Assembly: GCA_020912385.1 (NCBI GenBank)
Contig: CP087217.1
Coordinates: forward strand, 124,001-188,000
DNA length: 64,000 nt
From: Neofusicoccum parvum
Taxonomy: Eukaryota; Ascomycota; Dothideomycetes; Botryosphaeriales; Botryosphaeriaceae
Reading direction: 5' to 3'
Of the stretch, positions 11,573 to 22,530 are shown one piece after another. The stretch's first letter is position 1. The number at the start of each line of letters is the position of its first letter. A model generated the notes under the pieces. It was given only the letters and a program-made list of their open reading frames with translations. It ran no database searches and had not been told where the DNA came from. The position numbers were made by a program, and so were the translations under genes.

Positions 11573-13336
11573 GCAGATTCCTCGGTAAGCTTTCTTGTCC
11601 AAATGAAATTCATTCCAGTTGTGCGCTGTTACACCCAACCTGCATCCGTCCCGTCCCAGACAGGAAATTTGGTTTTAGCCCCCAGACCAAGACCGTGTGT
11701 GTGTCGACGTGAGGATGAATGCCAAGCTTGATGGCGTGCGAGGCAGATTTGGAGTAAATGCAGGCAGACGCGCTGCTGCCTGACACATCTGTCGCGAATT
11801 CATCTCATAAGAGAGCCTCCCATCTTGTCAAAAACTCCAGCTTCCTATGCCGGTCGCGTCTTACCCAGAAGATACCTCCTCCACGCAAACTCGCTCCGTT
11901 CACCAGCCTGTTGTTTCCAAACTGTTGACGCTGAAAATCATGAGCCTACCTCCCAAAGACAGCGCAAGGACGTGCCCGACTGATCGTGTTTCGTTCACAT
12001 GCTTGGCGCTATGCAAACACCCGACGATGCGCCAAAGCAATCACAGACTTTTGCAGCCGTGGCAGCCAGACAGCCATTCAATCAGCACAACATAGGGCCC
12101 GTCTGGCCGTGAAAATGACGCAGTGGTAAAAACGGTACCGTTGAGAGCTAAGCAGGACTGGACCGGAAAAGTATCCGGGCTAAGCCAGTAGCGCTGCAGT
12201 TGGAACTTGTGCTGAGGGACTGAAAAGTATGGGCTACCGTCGCATGCGCGGACTCGCCTTGATCTGACTTCTTTGCAGAGCTTCTTGGATCTTGCACCAG
12301 AGCGTCCCGGTTTTACTGCTCCGCCAGGGAACAGCCTTCGAACCGTCTGGGCCGGACTGAAGACCGACAAAACTGCCGAGATGCTGCGACCAACGCTCCA
12401 GAGCTTGACTCTGCTTGCACACATGACTAGCTTGCAAGACCCGAGCTTGGCCTTATCGCCGTTGCACTACAAGAGACGGAGAGCCTCAACGACACGAACT
12501 TTCGGTCCGTTTCCAGCGCATTGTCGCGCTTCCCACTTATGACGACAATCCAATCGAGGGCCATGCATGTGATCATTGCGCGGTGGAAGGGAGGAGCGGA
12601 GGAGACGAGGCACGGCGTCCAGTGCTGCAGCGTCGGGTCATGCACAGCCAAGGGCGGAGTCCAAGACGGAGACCAAGAAAGGCCCCAAGACACCAAGCCC
12701 GCGCCAACATCGGCACCCCTCCTCCACGCGACACTCGCAACAGACCTCCTGCGCTGTAGCTGCGGACGCGCCATGGGCCCCCGCGATTTCTGAGCCGACC
12801 AGCGGCTGCAGCAGAGTTGACCGAGCGCGGTCAAGCGGAATGCAGCCTTCCAGCGGCTCTTCGGCGGCTACAGTGCTCGTCCCGGAGAGGTGTGTTTGTA
12901 CACGCCCTTCTGTCCCGTGTGTGGCTTGCTCTGGCTTCACCTTAACGATCCACAACGCAAAAACCTCTCCGCGCTGCTGAGCTTCCTTCCGCTGTCTTAT
13001 CCTACTTTGGCATTTAGCCACAATTATCCTGCCCAACAACAGGCCATCTGCCCAGAAACTAATCCCGCGCCCCGGCGTGGACTTTCCAGCGCCCTCCGCC
13101 CTCAGTCCCCGTGGCCAGCCCACGCATCACCATCCCTTCCCACTTTTCGCCTCGCCACAGACGGAGCAGCAGAGTCATGGCGTACCGCGGGGACCCCATA
13201 CCCCGCATGGCGGGATATACCGCAGTCCCACGGCCTGGCCTCTCCACTTATTAAAGTGAAGGCACTGTCCACTGCTTATTTGCATCACCGCTGTGGTACA
13301 GACGTCGGGAACAGCACAGCGCACCGCGTCGTAGCC
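11573..13336. other. Intergenic, 1.76 kb
   Basis: Separates the methyltransferase from the MFS transporter. Several overlapping open frames (11847-12095, 12041-12834, 12638-13123) lack domains, signal peptides or splice-consistent extensions. The last few hundred bases are rich in C and T, as in many fungal promoters. I see no RNA gene. Confidence 0.5.
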
Positions 13337-15303
13337 ATGGGTTTCAATCTGCACGCCGACAACAGCAATGACCCGCCAGAGGTGCGCAACTGGCGGGTCC
13401 ACCTGATGGCCCTCATTGTCAGCATGGGCTCCATCGCCAGTAAGTGCGAACTGTACGCTCTGCAAGCGCAATGCTGACTTCGCCATCAGTGGGCTACGAC
13501 ACTTCTGTCATTGGCGGCACCATGGCACTGGACTCGTTCAAGAGGGATTTCGGGCTTGCGGACGTGTCCAGCCACGCACGCGACACCCTCCAGGGCAACA
13601 TCGTTTCCACCTTCCAGGCTGGCACTTTCTTCGGCGCGCTCTTGACCTTTCCTCTCGGCGAAAGATGGGGCAGGAAGAAGGCCATCATGATGGCCATCTG
13701 CATTTTCTTGGCTGGTGGCGCCCTCATGGTAAGCCTACATTTCCCAGGTTATTTCTGCTCCATTATATTCTGACCGCCGTGCAGACTGCATCCAGCGGAC
13801 GCCTGGGTCTGATCTACGCCGGCCGTGCCATCGCGGGCTTCGGGATCGGCTCGGTTTCCCTGCTCGTCCCCGTCTACATCGCCGAAACGTCTCCCCCGTC
13901 CATCCGCGGCCGTCTGATCGGCATCTTCGAGATCTGCTCCCAGGGCGGCGGCATGGCCGGCTTCTGGGTGAACTACATCTGCGACCGCACCATCCCCGAC
14001 GTGGCGGCGCAGTGGCAGGTCCCCCTCGGCCTCCAGCTGCTGCCGGGCGTCGCGCTTCTCCTCGGCATCCTCTGGTGCCCCGAGACCCCGCGCTGGCACG
14101 CGAAGCAGGACCGCTGGGACGAGGCCCGGAGGATCTTGTCCGATATCCGGAAACTTCCCGCCGACCATCCGTTCATCCAGCAGGAGCTGCAGGACATTCA
14201 GGACCAGCTCGTGATTGCCACGCCTCCGGCAGGGCAGAGCCATTCGTGGAAGTACTACGCCCGTCGCATGTGGCAGAAGGGCACCCGCAACAGGATCGGC
14301 ATCGGCCTGCTCCTGATGGCTTTCCAGAACCTGACCGGTATGTGTTGCTTCCGCAACTTGAAGGATCCCCGCTGACGTTGACTGCAGGCGTCAATATTAT
14401 CACTTAGTGCGAACGCCTCGGCTCTTTGTCCTTGTCTTGCAAATGCTGACCAACATCACAGCTACTCCCCACGCATTTTCGAGACGCTCGGCCTCACAGG
14501 AACCTCCACGAAGCTGTTCGCTACGGGATTCTACGGCATCGCAAAGACTCTAGGCATGATTATTTTCAGCGTGTGGCTTGTTGAGAAGCTTGGAAGACGT
14601 CAAGGCCTGATCTGGGGTGCCTTTGTTGGCAGTCTTCCCATGTGGTACGGTTGTATCCTTTCGCGCTGCTTCCCTTGCGCTGACTTGATCCAGGTATCTC
14701 GGCGGTTACGTTTTCAAAGCCGATCCCACGGCCGCGGCCGCCCGCGGAGACTCTTCGCGCGACGGCTGGGGCTACCTCGCCATGGTCTGCGTGTACCTTT
14801 GTGAGTGCACCGCCCCCTCAAGCCCTCACCGACGAGCAAAAAACGCTGACCAACCGCCACAGACGGCCTGATCTACTGCGCCACCTGGCAGGTAAGCCAC
14901 ACACCACGCCCGGCCGCGCCCGCCTCCCGCTAACGCTCTCCAGGGCATCACGTGGGTGGTCTGCTCGGAGATATTCCCGATCGACATCCGCATGCTCTGC
15001 GTGGCCATCACGACGGCCGACCAGTGGCTGTGGTCGTTCATCATCAGCCGCACGACGCCGTACATGATCACCTCGCTCGGCTACGGCACGTACATGTTCT
15101 TCGCCACGCTGATGGTGCTCATGGGCTTCTGGGCCTGGTTCTGCGTGCCCGAGACCAAGGGCAAGACGCTCGAGGACATGGACGCCATCTTCGGCGCCCC
15201 CTCCGTCGTCGGCATGGGGCTCGCCGCCAAGGACGGCTTCGAGCCGCAGGACGACCTGGAGAAGGCGAAGTCGGGCATGACCGCCCACGTGGAGAGGGTG
15301 TAG
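13337..15303 (+). CDS. MFS sugar/quinate-type transporter
   Basis: Eight exons (13337-13439, 13490-13728, 13785-14337, 14388-14406, 14462-14644, 14694-14800, 14863-14891, 14944-15303) give 530 aa with all phases in agreement. Exons 4 and 7 are only 19 and 29 nt. Sugar-porter family marks are the loop GERWGRKKAIMM, the motif VYIAETSPPSIRGRL, QNLTGVNIITYYSPRIF and the C-terminal PETKGKTLEDMD. About twelve membrane segments are expected, and the protein should sit in the plasma membrane as a proton-coupled uptake carrier. The YYSPRIFETLGL and GYVFKADP regions resemble fungal hexose and quinate permeases, but the substrate cannot be assigned. It stands alone, without catabolic genes beside it. 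Confidence 0.93.
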
Positions 15304-15728
15304 GGCAGGAAGGGACGCTCGCTACGATACGATGGTTTACGAAAAGAGACTTGAGCCCGTGTGATATGTGTTATGTGTAGGTAGATTTCTTCGTCGTCGA
15401 TATGATCAATTTGCTGTTCTATATATCGTGGTGCAAAGAGACTGCGTGGTTGCATAAGTGTACGTCAAAGTGGATATTATTTCAAAGCTAGATACTGAGA
15501 CACTTAGGCTAGTATTTTTGCGGAAAGTAGAATGATATTTGAGTCATGATTCTTCAATTTCTGTTCTGAGCTCGGTGTAAACACAAAGGACAGCCGCGTC
15601 AGTGCTGGTCTTGATTAGAAAATGCCACAGCTACAACACACACAGGATCGCCCTACGTGCACGCTCCTCATAGTGTGTTCTGTGCTAAGTAGTATAGAAG
15701 AGAGATAACCCCACCCCCGCACAATGGT
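15304..15728. other. Intergenic, 425 nt, between convergent genes
   Basis: 3' flanks of the MFS transporter and the 74-aa gene. AT-rich in places; nothing else seen. Confidence 0.55.
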
Positions 15729-15953
15729 TTAGTTGGGTGGGTAAAGCGCGCCATGGGCATTCGGTGGATTGTTCATCCAATGACAGTTAGGCTGACCGCA
15801 CCAGTTATTATGTACGTTATCAACCGTTCTCTCTTCCGTACGAGGATGTTCGTTTGCTGGGCATGTCTGCATGACATAGTAGGGAGTCTGGTGGCCACAA
15901 CAATAGAAATCCTTATAGAAGGTGCATACGCAGTTCGGGTTCTGGTTGGACAT
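15729..15953 (-). CDS. Small Cys/Asn-rich protein, 74 aa, unknown
   Basis: I do not recognise this protein. It has no signal peptide and starts MSNQNPNCVCTFYKDFYCCG. Seven cysteines, several His and Asn residues and the segment WCGQPNCHWMNNPPNAHG suggest a metal-binding or disulfide-rich fold. A TATATATA box lies 122 nt upstream of the ATG, which favours a real gene. A possible intron (GTACGG at about 15845 to a CAG near 15800) would instead truncate the protein soon after residue 36, so the gene model is uncertain. The neighbours are the MFS transporter (convergent) and a 1.3-kb gap. Confidence 0.45.
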   Translation of the reverse strand: MSNQNPNCVCTFYKDFYCCGHQTPYYVMQTCPANEHPRTEERTVDNVHNNWCGQPNCHWMNNPPNAHGALYPPN

Positions 15954-16070
15954 GGTGTTAGCTGACTGTCGTTGTTTTTATGTGTGGTTGCTTCGTATAG
16001 ATCGTGGTATGGACTGGGGATCTGGAAATGGTTGTAGTGTAGAAAGCTGCAGTCAAGTATGTAAGGTTGG

Positions 16071-16082
16071 GTAGTATATATA
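16071..16082 (-). promoter_or_regulatory. TATA box upstream of the 74-aa gene
   Basis: TATATATA, palindromic, about 120 nt before the minus-strand ATG at 15953. It is the best candidate core promoter element in this stretch. Confidence 0.4.
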
Positions 16083-17188
16083 CTGTAGACTCCAACAACT
16101 CCACGGAAAGGTTCATGGGAACTTCGATGAGCGTCGCCTCTGTGCTGGCTACTACTTGAGACGTCGTGGTGCTCTTCTAGTGGGCCATGTTCTCACCGAG
16201 CCTATGGGATTCTTGATAGTAGAGATCGCTAACTGGTGGTTATCTCTTTGTTCTTAATCCTCCTGTTTGGATATCATCAAGCTATGACCCATGCTCTGCT
16301 TTGCCACAAGCCTGCATCGAAGGCATTTGTGACTCTACGAGCGAGTGACTTCAATGACCTTTGAGTTGACGTGATCCCGTGATTTCAACAGAATTGATAT
16401 CCGGAATCTTTAATATTCAGGTTGCAGTTGTACTTATTTTGACGTGTAACATATTTTCGGGAGTGCTGTCCCGAGACCCGCCTCCTACTTTTCGACGGCA
16501 TAACAACGCGGCCCGATGAATCGGATCATCGGCTTCCGGCTTGCAGTAATACAAGCACTTGTCTAGGGGAAATTCGGTTTGAATCCGAATGCGAGGATCG
16601 ACACCCATAGATGTCCCGGTGCGCCAATAACAGGGGCGCAGTTACGCACCCGTAGATCATTCGATCAAGACGGCTAGATCTTGCATGCGGGTGCTTGTCT
16701 TGGCTCCCGGCCAGGAGAAAAGCAGTCATGCATAGACAAACTTTACGTTCACGCACGTCAACAACTAAGCTCAGCCTTGCCGAACGTCAAAGTACGAAGC
16801 TTCAACACCACCTGCAACTGCCTACAGCAAAACCGCAATGGAATTGCTTGCGGTTCTCCTTTCCGACGCCAAAACGGCGCTTTGCTCAAGCTTCTCGGGT
16901 CGGGGTGATCTGCATGCGGGCCGACTTACACGTAACGGTCGTGCGCCGGTCCCATTCGCGCGACCAATCAGAAGTTGGTCACTACGAGCGTGATCTGGAA
17001 TACGCGTGTCAAAACCGGCACAGCTCATCGGCGACGATGTTGTGAAACGAAGATCGCTCTCTGTGGGGACGGGAGAGTGGCAATCCGGCTTCCGTGCGTG
17101 GACTTGTGCGCCCATAGCCTTCGGCGCCCAAGGCCGAGTGAAACGGCCCCGTGGCAGTGCCAGGGAGCTAGGCAGGCAGCTCTCCACG

Positions 17189-17194
17189 TATAAG
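17189..17194 (+). promoter_or_regulatory. TATA box of the cytochrome P450 gene
   Basis: TATAAG on the plus strand, about 98 nt upstream of the P450 ATG at 17287. Confidence 0.4.
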
Positions 17195-17286
17195 ATGCTC
17201 TGGGGGTGGCGTGTCCCCCAGAACGGCGTATCTTGCCTTTTCCGGAAATCTCTACCCCATCGATTGTCACTCAAAGTATCGCCAGA

Positions 17287-19134
17287 ATGGTTCTTGAAGT
17301 TCTCACGCTGAACTCCGACAATACCTTGCAGACAGCGTCTCTGCTCTTTGCAGGCTTTGTCGTCTTGGTCACTCTCATCGGCTACTGGGCTCAAGAAGAG
17401 AGACCGTACTCGGGCTTCAAGCTCGTTGGAAAGGAGCCAGGGGAGTGGGGCCATGCAAAGGCCAAGCAGCGCTATGTGCAAAATGCCATCCAGATCTTGA
17501 AGCGGGGCATGGATGAGGTATGTGAATCGCAGAACTCAATTGTGGACTGCGTCCTTGATTGCCCGGCTGGGAGTAGATATACATTCTGACAATCTATTCA
17601 GTGTAAAGGAAAGGTTTTCCAGGTTATTGGCAGCAACGGACCTTTGATCATATTGCCACCCTCCTTCGCAGACGAGATCCGCAATAATGAGCATCTTTCA
17701 TTGATGGGATTCGGAGAAAGGGTACATTGACCTACCTTGGGCTCATAACAATGGTTGGGCTGACGGCGATTGTTGGCAGGATTTCTTCCCAACATATCCA
17801 GGATTGGAGGTCTTTGGGACTGGTATCAGCGAGAACCACATTTTCACAGATGTAGTCCGCAAGAACCTCACCCAGGCACTTGGTTCGTCTGCGCTGATCA
17901 CACACCTGTTAAGAGCTGCCGCTTACCGATGACACAGGAGGAATGACCGCCACCCTGTCAGAGGAGACTACCAGAGTGATGGAACAACTTCTGCCCCAAA
18001 GCAAGGGTTGGTAGCACATGAGAACATCCGTCATTTGACATGAGCGTGTGGCTGACTCTTCCGCAGATTGGAAATCCATCCAATTCGCCCACATCTCACC
18101 AATGATTGCCGCCCAGCTTTCCGCAAAGGTGTTCCTGGGAGAGCCGATCTGCCGCAACCAAGAGTGGCTGAACATCTCAATCCGCTACACGGTCGACGCA
18201 TTCCAGGCCGCCCGGAAGCTGCGCACGTTTGCGCCTTTCGTGCGGCCCTTCATATACCCCTTCCTGTCGGAGCTTCGCGTCGTCCAAGATCACGTCAAAA
18301 AGGCCCGCAGCATCATTGAGCCGGAGGTCCTTGCTCGCCGTCGCGCCCGCCGCGAGGCCGCGCTCACCGGCAAGGTTCCCAAGTCTACGGACGCGATCGG
18401 GTGGTTCGAGGATGTCGCCGCAGGCCGTCCTTTCGACTTCGTGCACGCGCAGCTTCTTCTCTCGGTCGTGGCCATCCACACCACCTCGCTCACTATCATG
18501 ACCCTGTTGTACGACCTTACTGCGAACCCGCAATACATCGATCTTCTTCGAGAAGAAATCACGCAGGTCCTGACGGAAGACGGTGGATGGAAGAAGACGA
18601 GCCTGTACAAGATGAAGCTACTGGACAGCTGCATGAAGGAAAGCCAGCGCGTACATGTTCTTGGAGCCAGTAAGTCGCATTCCCTGTCTGACTGAACCGT
18701 GGCTGAAGTTTGAAGACGTGATGACTCGCCGGGTCGAGAAACCCGTTACGCTATCCGACGGCACAAAGTTGCCCAAGGGCTCCCACCTCTCGATGCCTAC
18801 GTTCCAGATGTACGACACCCGACACTGGGGCCCTGATGCGGGGAAGTTCGACGGCCATCGCTTCCTGAACATGCGCAGCCAGGCTGGCCAGGAAAACAAG
18901 TGGCAGTTCGTTACCACCAGCGCCGAGCACATGGGATTTGGGCACGGCATGCACGCTTGCCCCGGCAGGTTCTTCGCCAGCAACGAGATCAAGATCGCCA
19001 TCGCGCATTTGTTGCTTAAGTACGACTGGAAGTTTGAGGGCGAACAGCCAACCAGTCTTACTGAGTCGGAATACGTGCCGGATCCCAACGCAAAGATCTG
19101 GTACAAGTCAAGGGAGCCGGAAATTGAGCTGTGA
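17287..19134 (+). CDS. Cytochrome P450 monooxygenase, 514 aa
   Basis: Six exons (17287-17517, 17602-17721, 17780-17882, 17938-18006, 18067-18669, 18716-19134) join in frame. An N-terminal hydrophobic segment (about residues 16-34) anchors it in the ER membrane. The heme-binding loop FGHGMHACPGRFF puts the axial Cys at about 457. The K-helix ESQR motif is at the end of exon 5, and the I-helix reads VVAIHTTSL instead of the usual AGxDTT. That I-helix and the HACPGRFFASNEIK loop resemble fungal P450s of the ent-kaurene oxidase-like and CYP68-like group found in terpenoid and other secondary-metabolite pathways. Substrate is not predictable. Intron 5 (46 nt) uses the second AAG acceptor; the first would bring a stop into frame. 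It is convergent with the membrane-protein gene. Confidence 0.93.
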
Positions 19135-19375
19135 AGGAACAGTTGGTTGAAATTGACACTTCTTACTGTTTACGCTTGAGACAAGATTTGAACGCGAAGC
19201 TCCTTCCTTAAGTCCATCATCTGGTTGCCGAACATTCCCTTGGAAAAACAAGCTCAATTTGAGGAGTAAACATACAATCGTACCAATTCATTCGTCAAAT
19301 GCGCGGACTGCTCAAAGAGTGCCAGAGACCTTCTACAATCATCATGACCTGACCAAGCCAACAGTGCTGATAAGC

Positions 19376-20197
19376 TTAAACGCCATTGTGCTTCGCCTCG
19401 GCATCTGGGACGTTTGTGGTGGGAAAGATATCGACGATCTTCTCACCTCCTTCCGGCTCATTGCTGATTGCCCTGAAAAGACAGGCTGAATCAATGAACA
19501 ACTGCAAGCAGAACACAACGCCCGGAACCCAGAAGGTGAGGGCCCCATTCCACGCCACAGGTCCCGTCTTGGTGCAATGCATGGCGCTGGCTGGCACAAA
19601 CAGGATGGGGGAGATGACATTGAGCAGGGCAATGTACTTCGGAAAGAGCGGCTTCGGCCGGTTGTCGGTGAGGACGGCGAAGGAGAAGGCGAAGTTCTGC
19701 GTCATGAAGGTCGGCCAGGGCATGAGAGCGGTGATCCAGAAAAGCTCGACCATCATCTTGGTGATCTCGGCGGGTCGGTCCAGGTCGAAGTTGGCGACGC
19801 CCAGGATGATGCCCGGCATGATGAAGGTGAAGATGCCGGCGGCGCCGGAGGACAGCTGCAGGGCAGAGACGGCGTAGTGCAGATTGGGGATCCGCCGCAT
19901 CTGCGCCGAGATGGCCGCTGTGAGCGGGAGGTAGAACATGCCAGAGACAACCAGCAGTGCGGATCCAACTTCGATTCTCTTCTTGCGCTCCTTGAAGAAG
20001 TCTACCGTCTGTTCGGCCGTCCACCAGGGCTTCGTCGGAGGAATAAAGTCGGCGGCAACGAAAGCAAAGAGGAAGAACAGAGAGCAAAGAACGCCGGACG
20101 TCGCACACGCATACTGAAATGTTCGCGGTGAGAGCAGCGGGGAGCGACCCAGACGCTCAGCGTATTCGTTCATGGACCGGTGGACGTTTGAAGCCAT
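19376..20197 (-). CDS. Multi-pass integral membrane protein, unknown function
   Basis: A single exon of 273 aa. About six to seven hydrophobic segments can be seen, for example SGVLCSLFFLFAFVAADF at about 34, SALLVVSGMFYLPLTAAI at about 78, GIFTFIMPGIILGVA at about 120 and VPGVVFCLQLFIDSACLF near 233. Between them lie a conserved-looking WWTAEQTVDFFKERK loop and an ELFWITALMPWPTFMTQNF stretch. I recall similar uncharacterised membrane proteins in fungal genomes but no assigned function. It is convergent with the P450, only about 240 nt away, and could be a partner, but nothing in the sequence proves that. A TATAAAA box lies about 75 nt before the ATG. Confidence 0.8.
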   Translation of the reverse strand: MASNVHRSMNEYAERLGRSPLLSPRTFQYACATSGVLCSLFFLFAFVAADFIPPTKPWWTAEQTVDFFKERKKRIEVGSALLVVSGMFYLPLTAAISAQMRRIPNLHYAVSALQLSSGAAGIFTFIMPGIILGVANFDLDRPAEITKMMVELFWITALMPWPTFMTQNFAFSFAVLTDNRPKPLFPKYIALLNVISPILFVPASAMHCTKTGPVAWNGALTFWVPGVVFCLQLFIDSACLFRAISNEPEGGEKIVDIFPTTNVPDAEAKHNGV

Positions 20198-22530
20198 TTC
20201 GTTGAAGAGTCAGTGCTGAAGATGAGGAGGAATTGCAGAATTCAGATTTCTGAAGCCATGCCATGGGACCGGTTTTATAGTGGTCCTGTGCTGAAAGCTT
20301 CGTCACTACCAGTTGCGGGAAAAAACTTGCTTTGGTGATTGAGTCGTGCAGACCAGAGCTTGTCATGCGGCTATCTTGATTGTGGCCCAAGTTCCATTCT
20401 CTCATACCCTGTTCCCAGAGATATCTCGCCAGAGATTGGTGTAACCTCCGCACCTATGGCTTCACCGGTCGATCATCCAAGCGCTGCATGGCGTGACAGC
20501 TTGGTTCACCCAATAACATGGCTCGCTCAGTATGGCCGAGTACCATGAGGTGTCGTTATAGTGCGTTTGACAACCAGGTCACACAGCTGCGATGGAAGCC
20601 ATTGCCGAATGCCGAATATAGTGCATAGCCGCACCATTGCCCATTGCCGATAAACGGTAGCCGTATCATTCGCAAGCGTCAATAAGAGCTATAGTCGAGA
20701 CATGATATTAAAAGTCAGATTGTAAAGGTTGAGTCAATGCAATGGCGTGGTTGCACTTGTGGTTGGATTCCTGGTGTTCGACTTGTAGATTGTCCCGTGT
20801 TGAGCTCCAGTGGAGTATCATAAAAAGTGCAATCCTCGGATCAGTTGTGAGAACTCCCCTGTAAAGGTTCTCTTCGAGAGGGCGCTTTGGTTGTTCAGTC
20901 TCATCCTATACAGAGTGATGTGACTCGGTTCTGGTATCGCTAACTTGTTACAGAGCTTGATGTTAGCCTATTTGCTGGCAAGCTGGCCAAGCTGCGCCCG
21001 CCGAGCATCGCGACCGTTGCTCAGTCGCGCAGCGCGTCCACAAGCTCCTGCCTGAACATCAGCGCATGCCTTGCACTTCCCTGCGCACTTAAATCCAGGC
21101 TGTCCCAAAGACTTTCGAAGAGTATTTGTCCATGGCGAGATCGGAGGATGGTAGCGTCCAATCATGCTCGCGGCGAGAAACCCCCTTCATCATCTCCTCA
21201 ACTTATGTTACAAGGGCATGTAGATCAATTTCCAGCTCCCGATCCCGCCAACATTTGTTGTTCCATCCGGACCGTTTTCCGGAACGCGAAGCTTGCACCG
21301 AAGGTTTGATGGGCAGGTGTTCGGGGACTTTGAGTCTGAGATATATCACAAGCGCATAGAGCTGATGTCGGCAGCGAGTGTGGGAACTACAATTGCATAC
21401 CGGTCGACACTGCGAAGGAAGATCAGCTAACACTACACCGAAACCCTCCCTGCCAGGTCTTGTCGAGATTTGTAGACGAGGCAAACTCAGGACCCGCTGG
21501 AGACCACAAAGAGCAGCAGCGTCCAGCAATGGGAAAGTGGTGCACCTGAACACTGGAGATGTTGCAAGAGCAGGTGATTATCAGAGCCCAACAAGATCGC
21601 GCGAACAGAGGGCGTTTGCTCTGGCTAACAGAGTGCGTACGGTGCGGCAGGTGTAACAAAAGTGTGGCGCAAGGAATAAGCAGCGGTATCGAAGGCTCAA
21701 AGAACCATGGGTGGTGGGCATAGCGACTTGCGGCGTTGGTGGCGATGAAGGCGATGTCGAGACGGACGAAGAGCTGGGGTGGAGGCGTTGGCGGCAGGCG
21801 GGGAGATGCTGAGTCATCCGGGGAATTTCGGCATCCGCGCGCGGACGCGTCTGGTGTTTCGCGACGCGTCCCACCTGCGTCGAGGTTGGCAGCGCTCGAA
21901 CTGTCACGACAGCGCTTGAGCTTGATGTCGGCTGATAACGATGCTGGTAGACACGGAATGTCTCCCTGCGCTCTAGCAATGCCCCGGACGCCAAGTAGGC
22001 TGTCGCTCAACCATCTTCTCGGAGAGCAAGAAGCTGCGCCTACCACCACATTTGCTTGAAAGCCCCGGATTTGCGATGTCTGCCAACGTCTTCTGCTGCA
22101 ATTCCGAGAGCACCCATCACGCACCGGCTTCATTTCACCGTCAGCAGCCTGCCACATCGGCTCGTATTGCAGAGCCGATGGCCCTCGTATAAGTACACTC
22201 CCCTGGCCTTTCAGTCCACGAGCAGGGATTCGCGCGGCTCTGTGATGTTCTATCCAGCAAGTGTGCCGCTATCGCCATGCTGCTTGAGATGGAAATGGCG
22301 GGGATCTTTCGTCCATTCGGGGTTGGAGGCCTGGAGATCACTCTCGAATACGAGGATCTTGTGCGAATGAGGCAGGCAACAAGACTGCACGCTCCACAAC
22401 TAAGTGCAGTGCCTTGACATGCCCGCCCGTTTTCTTCCCGTGAGACTGATTTATAGACGCGAGAACGCTCCATGTTCTGCCCTTCTTCGATCCCTCTTCC
22501 TTGTCCTGTTTACACGCTCTCCGCATAGCG
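20198..22530. other. Intergenic, 2.33 kb
   Basis: Between the membrane protein and the M43 protease, divergent. Around 20600-20660 the sequence CATTGCC recurs imperfectly. Overlapping open frames at 21423-22157 (minus) and 21736-22059 (plus) have no domain or signal peptide and look compositional. A TATA-like GTATAAG at about 22188 has no gene right after it; the protease ATG is 340 nt away. Confidence 0.5.
20273..20279 (-). promoter_or_regulatory. TATA box of the membrane-protein gene
   Basis: TATAAAA on the minus strand, about 75 nt upstream of the ATG at 20197. Confidence 0.5.

Larger units (their letters stand above)
15954..17286. other. Intergenic, 1.33 kb, divergent promoters
   Basis: Lies between the 74-aa gene and the P450. 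It holds the two TATA boxes annotated separately. A hairpin with a T-arm-like loop at about 16567-16585 was examined as a tRNA and rejected. Open frames at 16417-17481 show no domain. Confidence 0.5.

Noticed and set aside
11847..13123. Several 80-160 codon frames between the methyltransferase and the transporter
   Set aside because: No domains; frames overlap on both strands, and none gives a coherent multi-exon gene.
16560..16595. Hairpin with a T-arm-like loop (TTTGAAT between ATTCGG and CCGAAT), possible tRNA
   Set aside because: No matching acceptor stem, D-arm or anticodon arm could be found on either side.
10000..20200. Idea that methyltransferase, transporter, P450 and membrane protein form a secondary-metabolite cluster
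   Set aside because: No polyketide synthase, peptide synthetase, terpene cyclase or pathway-specific transcription factor is present in the window.
20968..21165. 65-codon minus-strand frame with CAGKCKACADVQAGAC, resembling a Cys-rich peptide
   Set aside because: No signal peptide, even after looking for an upstream exon, and no promoter element.
21423..22157. 244-codon minus-strand open frame
   Set aside because: Arg/Ser/Cys-rich composition without a domain, overlapping open frames on the other strand, and no splice-consistent extension.
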